A DNA stretch of 6,972 nt, from assembly GCA_964354135.1 (NCBI GenBank), contig CAYGZA010000336.1, positions 1 to 6,972 on the forward strand, given 5' to 3'. Origin of the DNA: CAYGZA01 sp964354135 (lineage in GTDB: Bacteria > Planctomycetota > Planctomycetia > Pirellulales > Thermoguttaceae). Shown piece by piece: positions 1 through 6,972 of this stretch. The notes beneath the pieces were generated by a model, which was not told where the DNA came from, did not search any database, and saw only the letters and a list, made by a program, of their open reading frames with translations. The position numbers were made by a program, and so were the translations under genes. Every line of letters starts with the position of its first letter. The first letter of the stretch is position 1.

Positions 1-10
1 TTTCCTTCCC

Positions 11-46
11 TCCTTGGGCCTTGGTCATTGAGCCTTGATCATTAGG
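11..46. repeat. Dispersed TTGGTCATT-type repeat, copy 1
   Basis: This stretch is low-complexity, non-coding DNA built from variants of the word CCTTGGTCATT. It shares the 10-mer TCCTTGGGCC (11-20) and the 12-mer CCTTGGTCATTG (19-30) with the copy at the 3' end of cimA (5346-5355 and 5319-5330). It lies about 55 bases past the stop codon of the DUF151 gene, in the same orientation relative to that gene as the other copy has relative to cimA. Similar intergenic words are, from memory, common in planctomycete genomes, but copy number could not be tested here. The element may continue beyond the left edge of the window. Confidence 0.6.
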
Positions 47-61
47 ACTTCATTCCGCATT

Positions 62-96
62 CACCCTTCATCCCTCATCCTTCATCCTTCATCCTT
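62..96. repeat. Heptamer tandem repeat (CATCCTT)n
   Basis: There are five consecutive 7-base units: CACCCTT, CATCCCT, then CATCCTT three times (76-96). The tract begins five bases after the stop codon of the DUF151 gene and joins copy 1 of the dispersed repeat. On the transcribed strand it reads as purine-rich AAGGATG units, so it would lie in the 3' untranslated part of that mRNA. I see no coding role. Slippage could make the unit number vary between strains. Confidence 0.75.
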
Positions 97-100
97 TCCC

Positions 101-505
101 TCACTCCCCCAGCACGTCGTTGAGCACCTCCTCGTTGACGTAGATCGGCAGCGGCGGCTGGCAGGTCACGGCCACCGCGATGGCGTCGCTGGGCCGGGCG
201 TCGATCTCGACCAGTTCTCCCTGGTAGCGCACGCGGAGCTTGGCGTAGTAGGTGTGCTCGCGGAGCTCGCTGATCACCACGTCCTGGAGTTCGGCCCCCA
301 GTTGCTCCACGACGCTGACGATCAGGTCGTGAGTGAGCGGCCGGGGCGAGGCAATCCCCTTCACGCGGCGGTCGATGCTGCTGGCCTCGAAAATCCCGAT
401 GAGGATCGGGAACTGCCGGTCCCCATCGACTTCCTTCAGGTAGATCACCTGGTTGTCGTTGATTTCGCTGATGATAATCCGCGAGAGTTCCATGTGAACG
501 GGCAT
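101..505 (-). CDS. Bifunctional nuclease family protein (DUF151/BFN domain)
   Basis: This 134-residue protein is essentially one DUF151 (BFN) domain, residues about 5-130. Recognisable family stretches are VYLKEVDGDRQFPILIG-like at 20-37 (here with IYLKEV), the RRVKG and ASPRPLTHDL segment around 46-60, LQDVVISELREHTYYAKL around 73-90, and the RPSDAIAVAV segment near 103-112. The founding plant and bacterial members are reported to have combined RNase and DNase activity, and the domain often occurs as a small stand-alone protein in bacteria. The cellular role in this organism is unknown. The start at 505 is supported by AAGGA at 513-517, seven bases upstream. A second Met (residue 5) is possible but has no better site. 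The gene is separated by about 210 bases from the nucleotidyltransferase gene upstream and probably has its own promoter. No signal peptide or membrane segment is visible, so it is likely cytosolic. Confidence 0.9.
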   Translation of the reverse strand: MPVHMELSRIIISEINDNQVIYLKEVDGDRQFPILIGIFEASSIDRRVKGIASPRPLTHDLIVSVVEQLGAELQDVVISELREHTYYAKLRVRYQGELVEIDARPSDAIAVAVTCQPPLPIYVNEEVLNDVLGE

Positions 506-585
506 AGCCGTGTCCTTGCAGGCAAGGGGAGACGCATTCCGGCCAACCGAACGACGCGCCCCGCCGGAGTTCGTTCAACCTATCC

Positions 586-591
586 ATTATA
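586..591 (-). promoter_or_regulatory. Possible -10 box for the DUF151 gene
   Basis: A perfect TATAAT lies on the minus strand about 80 bases before the DUF151 start codon, giving a predicted leader of about 75 bases. No good -35 hexamer is present at 16-18 bases spacing, and TTGCCG (605-610) is only 13 bases away. The box sits in a short CCTAT/ATAGG inverted repeat (579-583 with 589-593). The gap between the two genes makes an independent promoter likely, but this exact site is tentative. Confidence 0.35.
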
Positions 592-659
592 GGCCGTCGG
601 ACACCGGCAATGCTAGAGGGGCGACTATCCGGCTGTCGCGCGCCACCCCTCCAGTGAGA

Positions 660-728
660 TCAGCGATTAGATGCCACTTTGCTGCAAGCCTCGCAGAGCC
701 TGTGCCAAGGCCGCCAGTCACGAGACAT
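660..728 (-). pseudogene. Relic of a HEPN (DUF86, HepT-like) toxin gene
   Basis: An ATG at 728-726 overlaps the end of the nucleotidyltransferase gene by 11 bases, the overlap style common for MNT-HEPN pairs. Its frame starts MSRDWR and, after six residues, continues EACSKV. It then meets a TGA at 662-660 after only 22 codons. From memory, HEPN/DUF86 toxins of this class commonly begin with an RDWR segment followed about seven residues later by an AC-x-KV segment, so the frame looks like the first helix of such a protein. The expected remaining 90 or so residues, including the RxxxxH RNase motif, are not found in any frame of the following 150 bases. I infer a deleted or decayed toxin. The match is short, so coincidence is possible. 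Confidence 0.5.
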
Positions 729-1011
729 GGATCGCCTCACGTTCGATTTGGGGCCGGAGTTCGGGCCGCAGCGCTTTGCGAGTCACCAGATCGACCCTGA
801 CGCCGAGCAGTTCTTCGAGGTAGAACTTCAGGTCCATGAAGCGGTCGAATTCGGCCTTCCCCTCAAACGTCACCAGCACGTCGATGTCGCTTTCCGGTCG
901 CGCCTCGGCTCTGGCGATCGACCCGAAGACTGCCAGCTCTTTGACGGCAAAACGGCGGCGAATCTCAGCAGCGTGCCGTGTTAACCGCTGCAAGGCATCG
1001 TTTCGATTCAT
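718..1011 (-). CDS. Minimal nucleotidyltransferase (MNT, MntA-like antitoxin family)
   Basis: This 97-residue protein is a complete minimal nucleotidyltransferase domain. It has the GS-x10-DxD signature (G30 S31, D42, D44) and a likely third metal-binding carboxylate at D74 in VRVDLV. A basic tail, KALRPELRPQIEREA, follows. Members of this class normally act as antitoxins that adenylylate a HEPN RNase toxin encoded just downstream. Here that partner seems to be reduced to a relic at 660-728. The start codon lies six bases after the valS stop, and its GGAG Shine-Dalgarno (1021-1024) is inside the last codons of valS, spaced nine bases from the ATG. Translation is therefore probably coupled to valS. 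The active-site residues are intact, so the protein may still be functional. Whether it has a different target or is simply a leftover cannot be told from sequence. Confidence 0.85.
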   Translation of the reverse strand: MNRNDALQRLTRHAAEIRRRFAVKELAVFGSIARAEARPESDIDVLVTFEGKAEFDRFMDLKFYLEELLGVRVDLVTRKALRPELRPQIEREAIHVS

Positions 1012-1017
1012 GCGAGT

Positions 1018-4119
<3,102 letters not shown>

Positions 4120-4174
4120 GGGCTAATCGTCTCTCCGTACCGCGTGCCGATGTCCTTACTGAATGGAGCCGCAA

Positions 4175-4198
4175 CATGCCGACGAAGACGACGGCATG
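4175..4198. promoter_or_regulatory. Small hairpin in the valS leader region
   Basis: CATGCCG (4175-4181) and CGGCATG (4192-4198) form a perfect 7-bp inverted repeat around a 10-base loop. It lies 56 bases before the valS start codon, in the 142-base gap after the protease gene. There is no T-run, so it does not look like an intrinsic terminator of the upstream operon. It has none of the size or conserved motifs of a T-box leader. It may be a weak regulatory hairpin or chance in GC-rich DNA. Confidence 0.25.
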
Positions 4199-4209
4199 CC
4201 ACCCAGCCG

Positions 4210-4215
4210 ATATTA
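4210..4215 (-). promoter_or_regulatory. Weak -10 candidate upstream of valS
   Basis: TAATAT on the minus strand is the best -10-like hexamer in the gap between the protease gene and valS, about 90 bases before the valS start. No convincing -35 box is found at 16-18 bases spacing. valS may use this promoter or be read from the upstream unit, since no terminator separates them. Confidence 0.2.
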
Positions 4216-4261
4216 CTTCTTCGTGCCGACCCGTTGCTTTCGCCGCTTTCTCGTCTCTCTG

Positions 4262-4630
4262 CTATGGAAGCCGTTTGATGGTGACCTTGCCGCGAGAACG
4301 GACATCCATCTTCAGTTCATGCCCGCTCAAGAGCGCCATACCCACCAGGGGATCCGTGTCGGCCTCACCCACGAGAACACGGCGCGCTCGGCCGTCCCAA
4401 ATCACCGCGGCCTCGTAAACGTCGAAAAGGCACTGGCTGCCGTCGGCCAGAACGCCACGCCCAACACTGTGCCAGGGAAGGTCTAATGCGGCGACCAGCG
4501 CGGGCGGCAACGTAAGCCAGGCCGTATACCCCGTATCGATGACCGCTTCAATCGCCCGCTCGCGCCTGCGAGGTCCGCGAATCCTCAGCCGGATGCGGGC
4601 TTCCCGTGCCCGGACGACGCCCGTGATCAT
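4262..4630 (-). CDS. Retropepsin-like (clan AA) aspartic protease homologue
   Basis: This 122-residue protein has the single-domain layout of bacterial retropepsin-like proteases. The catalytic triad motif is DTG (32-34) after the hydrophobic AVI strand, followed by a flap-like LADG turn (61-64). A C-terminal LVGMALLSGHEL segment (95-106) resembles the conserved psi-loop motif, and a final VTI strand follows. Retropepsins work as homodimers, with each subunit giving one Asp. Most stand-alone bacterial members are uncharacterised, so substrate and role are unknown. I chose the start at 4630 over an upstream in-frame ATG at 4696 because its ATG overlaps the stop codon of the preceding gene as ATGA (4630-4627). 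The protein then begins MITGVV, as I recall for this family. It has no signal peptide or membrane segment. The close coupling to the 91-residue gene suggests the two products work together or are regulated together. Confidence 0.8.
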   Translation of the reverse strand: MITGVVRAREARIRLRIRGPRRRERAIEAVIDTGYTAWLTLPPALVAALDLPWHSVGRGVLADGSQCLFDVYEAAVIWDGRARRVLVGEADTDPLVGMALLSGHELKMDVRSRGKVTIKRLP

Positions 4631-4902
4631 GAGTTGCCCCGCAGTTCGCGTCCACCGAAGCGATGGAGATAGGGCGAGCCCGCCCGCACCAGCCAAATCT
4701 GGGCTTGCGGAACGCGGACGCGCAGCCGGTCGCAGGCCGCCAGTTCATCCGTCTCGATCTCGTACGCACCCGTCTCGATGTCGATGGCGACGAACTTGCC
4801 ATCGTCTTCGGGCTTCAGGTGCGGGCGGACATCGCTGTCGTAGATGGCGTCGCCGCGCCGGGCAAACTCTTCTTTGCTGTAGCGGCGTTGGGTGGAAGCC
4901 AT
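4627..4902 (-). CDS. Small conserved-type protein of unknown function, partner of the protease
   Basis: This 91-residue soluble protein starts with a basic and acidic helix (RRYSKEEFARRGDAIYDSDVRP, roughly residues 6-27). A strand-rich core follows with KFVAIDIETGAYEI (36-49), then a helix (52-61) and a VPQAQIWLVRAGSP segment (64-77), ending in YLHRFGGRE. I recall similar small proteins encoded directly upstream of clan AA proteases in cyanobacteria and planctomycetes, but cannot name a family. The stop codon overlaps the protease start by four bases. The start at 4902 has GGGGAG at 4912-4917, spaced nine bases. The frame is open upstream to 5106, but that part overlaps the 76-residue gene and has a shadow-like Arg/Pro-rich composition, so I excluded it. 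It could be a substrate, inhibitor or antitoxin-like partner of the protease. This is inference from gene order only. Confidence 0.8.
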   Translation of the reverse strand: MASTQRRYSKEEFARRGDAIYDSDVRPHLKPEDDGKFVAIDIETGAYEIETDELAACDRLRVRVPQAQIWLVRAGSPYLHRFGGRELRGNS

Positions 4903-4957
4903 GATCTTCTGCTCCCCTTTCAGGCGTGTGCCTTTTCCCTTGGCCCGCCCGACGCGG

Positions 4958-5188
4958 TCACGGGGACGTGCTCGCCGGCGCGGCGATGATCTGGTTGACG
5001 CTGTCGTGATCAAACCAGATCGGCACTCCGCCGGGGGCAATAAACACCGCAACCCCGTCGCGCACGACCATAGCGCGAGGGTGATCCACCTCGAACCGGT
5101 GGCCACCGTGCAACTCCACCGTGAATACCTGGAACGGCGTGCGGTCCGTCAGGCCACGCAGAACCCGATCGAAGTTCTCGGCGGTCAT
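4958..5188 (-). CDS. Small protein of unknown function, first gene of the protease unit
   Basis: This 76-residue protein has an N-terminal helix (MTAENFDRVLRGLTDR) followed by a strand-rich part: PFQVFTVELHGGHRFEVDHP (about 17-36), AMVVRDGVAVFIAPGG (about 38-53) and PIWFDHDSVNQI. The pattern resembles short planctomycete proteins with a PF-x-F-x-V/L-x3-GG/DGR-x-F-x-VDHP core, whose function I do not know. The start at 5188 is supported by GGGGAG at 5200-5205 (11 bases away) and by a promoter ending just upstream. The frame continues upstream to 5335, but that part would be translated from the operator and the dispersed repeat and is unlikely to be protein. The next gene begins 55 bases after the stop, so the three small genes probably form one transcript. 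Confidence 0.72.
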   Translation of the reverse strand: MTAENFDRVLRGLTDRTPFQVFTVELHGGHRFEVDHPRAMVVRDGVAVFIAPGGVPIWFDHDSVNQIIAAPASTSP

Positions 5189-5205
5189 ATCTTCTTCGTC
5201 TCCCC

Positions 5206-5249
5206 TGACGCCAAGTATACCCAAACGGCTTGGCGTCAACAAGCCAAGC
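5206..5249. promoter_or_regulatory. Operator-like inverted repeat with three half-sites
   Basis: TGACGCCAAG (5206-5215) and CTTGGCGTCA (5229-5238) form a perfect 10-bp inverted repeat with a 13-base spacer. A third copy of the core GCCAAG lies at 5243-5248, so GCTTGGC (5228-5234) and GCCAAGC (5243-5249) form a second, 7-bp inverted repeat. The array covers the -10, spacer and -35 of the predicted promoter of the three-gene unit. This is the geometry of a repressor operator. The regulator is not identified, and one of the unit's own products is a possible candidate. Confidence 0.5.
5214..5242 (-). promoter_or_regulatory. Sigma70-type promoter of the three-gene protease unit
   Basis: On the minus strand, TTGTTG (5242-5237) and TATACT (5219-5214) are separated by exactly 17 bases. 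Transcription would start near 5207, giving a leader of about 19 bases that includes the GGGGAG ribosome site. The -10 and spacing are close to consensus and the -35 is moderate. The location fits the first gene's start well, which supports a unit independent of cimA. Confidence 0.55.
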
Positions 5250-5268
5250 GTCGCGCCCCCGGCGAATC

Positions 5269-5356
5269 CGAATGACCAATTACCAAAGCCCCATGACCAA
5301 GGATCCCTGTTTGTCCGTCCTTGGTCATTGGTCATTCGTCCTTGGTCCTTGGGCCT
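5269..5356. repeat. Dispersed TTGGTCATT-type repeat, copy 2 (palindromic)
   Basis: This repeat contains several CCTTGGTCATT-type words, and in the left half the inverse. Two overlapping inverted repeats are visible. The 12-mer CGAATGACCAAT (5269-5280) pairs with 5327-5338. The 11-mer ATGACCAAGGA (5293-5303) pairs with TCCTTGGTCAT (5318-5328) around a 14-base loop. Shared words with the left-edge copy are TCCTTGGGCC and CCTTGGTCATTG. The cimA reading frame ends inside it. There is no T-run on the transcribed side, so it is not a standard intrinsic terminator, but the hairpin could protect the cimA mRNA 3' end or slow transcription. Confidence 0.65.
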
Positions 5357-6911
5357 CTTCGTCCTTGCAGAGCTTGTACTCGTAGCTGTCGGCCAGAGCG
5401 ATCCAACTGGCCTCGATAATGTTCTCGCTCACGCCGACGGTGCCCCAGACGTCCTGGTGGTCGCGGCTTTCGATGACCACGCGGACGCCCGCCGCCGTGC
5501 CCGCCTCCGAGTTGATGACCCGCACCTTGTAGTCCACGAGCTGCATTTCCCGCAAACCCGGGAAGCACCCGTTGAGGGCCTTGCGCATCGCGGCGTCCAG
5601 GGCGTTGACCGGGCCGTCGCCTTCGGCCACTTCGTGCCGGACCGCGTCGCCGACGCGGATCTTGATCGTCGCCTCGGTGGTGATCCGCCCGTCGGTCTCG
5701 CTTTCCACGTTGACGCGGTAGTGCAAGAGCTCGAAGTGTGGGCGGAACGTCCCGGCGCACTGCTGGACCAGAAGGTCGAACGAGCCCTCGGCCGCCTCGA
5801 ACTGGTAGCCGGCGTGCTCCTTGGAGACGACCTTGGCGAGGATCTTGTCCATCAGCTTGCGGTCGTGCTGGATGTTGTGCTTGGTGGTCATGGCCACGAT
5901 GTTCGACCGGCCCGACAGCTCGCTCACCAGGATGCGTCGCTCGTTGCCGACCCGCTCGGGGTCGACGTGCTCGTAGCTTGCGGCGACGCGGCTGAGGCCG
6001 CTGACGTGCATCCCGCCCTTGTGGGCAAAGGCGCTCTTGCCCACGAACGGCTGCCGCGGCGGGTAGTTCATGTTGACCATCTCATAGACGTATCGCGAAA
6101 GCTCGGTCAAGTGGCGGATCGCCTCCTCGTCGAGCACCGGATAGCCCTTCTTGAGCGCCAGGTTGGCGACCACGGCCACGAGGTCCGCATTGCCGCACCG
6201 CTCGCCGAAGCCGTTGATCGTCCCCTGGACCTGGACGGATCCGGCGTCGACCGCTGCCAAGCTGTTGGCCACCGCCAGGCCGCAATCGTTGTGGCAGTGG
6301 ATGCCGACGGGCACGGAAAGCTGCCCGACAACCTCTCGGGTAATCGCCCCAACCTCGTCGGACATGCTGCCGCCGTTGGTGTCGCAAAGGACGACCATCT
6401 TGGCCCCGGCCTCGATGGCGGCCTGAAGCGCCTTGAGCGCGTAGCGGGGATTGCCCTTCCAGCCGTCGAAGAAGTGCTCGGCGTCGAAGATCACCTCGCG
6501 GCCGGCTGCCCGAAGATGGGCGACGCTCTCGGCGATCATCTTGAGGTTCTCCTCCTGCGTGGTGCGCAGAACCTCCGCGGCCTGGAAGGCCGACGCCTTG
6601 CCGACGATCGTGACCGTCGCCGTGCCGGCCGCCACGAGCGACGCCAACCCTTCATCCTCCAGCACCGGGCCGGCCTTTCGCCGGGTCATCCCGAAGGCAC
6701 ACACCCGGGCACGGCCGAGCTTCTCTTGACCGATCCGCCGGAAGTATTCGGAATCCTTCTCGTTGGACGCGGGGTAGCCGCCTTCAACGTAGTCGAAGCC
6801 GAGGCTATCGAGCCGCCCGGTCAACAGGAGCTTGTCCTGCAGGGAAAAGTTGATCCCTTCTCCCTGGGCACCGTCGCGAAGAGTAGTGTCGTAGATCTCG
6901 ATTCGACGCAT
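5325..6911 (-). CDS. cimA: (R)-citramalate synthase
   Basis: This enzyme condenses pyruvate with acetyl-CoA to (R)-citramalate, the first step of the threonine-independent route to 2-oxobutanoate and isoleucine. At 528 residues it has the normal family length. The N-terminal HMGL-type TIM barrel shows TTLRDGAQGEG (9-19, with R12 and D13), the family-typical GGYPASNEKDSEYF (44-57), the metal ligands in HCHND (205-209) and NGFGERCGNADL (233-244). The C-terminal part (about 375-515) is a LeuA-type allosteric domain, which suggests feedback control, commonly by isoleucine in this family. The YPASNEKD segment and overall length favour CimA over 2-isopropylmalate synthase. The start at 6911 has a GAGG about ten bases upstream. 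The last residues, EEAQGPRTNDQ, are encoded by the dispersed repeat and are probably not part of the ancestral protein. No partner genes of the pathway are in the window. Confidence 0.95.
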   Translation of the reverse strand: MRRIEIYDTTLRDGAQGEGINFSLQDKLLLTGRLDSLGFDYVEGGYPASNEKDSEYFRRIGQEKLGRARVCAFGMTRRKAGPVLEDEGLASLVAAGTATVTIVGKASAFQAAEVLRTTQEENLKMIAESVAHLRAAGREVIFDAEHFFDGWKGNPRYALKALQAAIEAGAKMVVLCDTNGGSMSDEVGAITREVVGQLSVPVGIHCHNDCGLAVANSLAAVDAGSVQVQGTINGFGERCGNADLVAVVANLALKKGYPVLDEEAIRHLTELSRYVYEMVNMNYPPRQPFVGKSAFAHKGGMHVSGLSRVAASYEHVDPERVGNERRILVSELSGRSNIVAMTTKHNIQHDRKLMDKILAKVVSKEHAGYQFEAAEGSFDLLVQQCAGTFRPHFELLHYRVNVESETDGRITTEATIKIRVGDAVRHEVAEGDGPVNALDAAMRKALNGCFPGLREMQLVDYKVRVINSEAGTAAGVRVVIESRDHQDVWGTVGVSENIIEASWIALADSYEYKLCKDEEAQGPRTNDQ

Positions 6912-6930
6912 GGCCGCAAACCCTCAGTAG

Positions 6931-6948
6931 GACCGGCGTCGCGCCGGC
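6931..6948. other. GC-rich palindrome upstream of cimA
   Basis: CCGGCG (6933-6938) and CGCCGG (6942-6947) form a perfect 6-bp stem with a 3-base loop, and flanking bases could extend it by a wobble and one more pair. It sits about 20 bases before the cimA start codon, so it would lie in the cimA leader if transcription begins to the right. It may be a dispersed palindrome or a weak regulatory hairpin. Only 61 bases upstream of cimA are visible and no promoter hexamers were found there. Confidence 0.35.
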
Positions 6949-6972
6949 CTGGAAGCCAACTTGCACTTCGTT

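Noticed and set aside
75..587. 170-codon minus-strand frame overlapping the DUF151 gene
   Set aside because: It is a frame-shifted shadow with Arg/Gly/Pro-rich composition. The DUF151 frame matches a known family along its whole length.
506..659. Remaining part of a HEPN toxin after the relic
   Set aside because: No frame shows the RxxxxH motif, the family helices or adequate length. Only the first 22 codons before the TGA resemble the family.
4120..4261. T-box or other amino-acid-sensing leader before valS
   Set aside because: The gap is only 142 bases and shows just one 7-bp hairpin without T-box-type motifs or a terminator. T-boxes are also mainly found in Firmicutes and Actinobacteria.
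4631..4696. N-terminal extension of the protease from an upstream ATG at 4696
   Set aside because: It would overlap the 91-residue gene by 70 bases and lacks family-like sequence. The ATGA overlap at 4630-4627 gives a better start.
4903..5106. N-terminal extension of the 91-residue protein
   Set aside because: This part is out of frame with and antagonistic to the 76-residue gene, and is Arg/Pro-rich like a shadow. A strong GGGGAG site precedes the ATG at 4902.
5189..5335. N-terminal extension of the 76-residue protein
   Set aside because: It would be encoded by the dispersed repeat, operator and promoter. The start at 5188 has a good ribosome site and promoter position.
5269..5338. Intrinsic terminator after cimA
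   Set aside because: Stems are present, but no T-run follows them on the transcribed strand, and the stem includes the cimA stop codon.

Overview
The window looks like chromosomal DNA of a GC-rich bacterium, most probably a planctomycete (Pirellulales-like). This is inference. It rests on the family resemblance of the proteins, a valyl-tRNA synthetase carrying two lineage-type insertions, and TTGGTCATT-type dispersed repeats that I associate with planctomycete genomes. No search was run. Every gene I can support lies on the minus strand, so transcription reads from right to left.

Layout in transcription order. At the right is cimA (6911-5325), a full-length citramalate synthase of threonine-independent isoleucine biosynthesis. 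Its last codons and stop lie inside a palindromic copy of a dispersed repeat (5269-5356). Next is a compact three-gene unit with its own good sigma70-type promoter (5214-5242) overlapped by a perfect 10-bp inverted repeat. The unit encodes a 76-aa protein of unknown function, a 91-aa protein of unknown function, and a 122-aa retropepsin-like (clan AA) aspartic protease homologue. The last two genes overlap in an ATGA, so they are probably translationally coupled. Then comes valS (4119-1018), with a coiled-coil-like insertion in its editing domain and a zinc-ribbon-like insertion after the catalytic core.

Six bases after valS starts a minimal nucleotidyltransferase of the MNT/HEPN toxin-antitoxin class. 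The usual HEPN partner appears decayed: an overlapping ATG opens a reading frame that begins like a HEPN (DUF86) protein and stops after 22 codons. The last gene is a DUF151 bifunctional-nuclease-domain protein (505-101), followed directly by a heptamer tandem repeat and a second copy of the dispersed repeat at the left edge.

Most of the window is housekeeping. The items that deserve attention are the protease mini-operon with its operator-like site, the orphaned MNT antitoxin attached to valS with a relic of its toxin, and repeat copies placed at the 3' ends of two genes. No tRNA, rRNA, CRISPR array, insertion sequence or plus-strand gene was seen. No stretch above 300 bases lacks a gene. 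The gaps at 4120-4261 and 506-659 hold only weak promoter or hairpin candidates.
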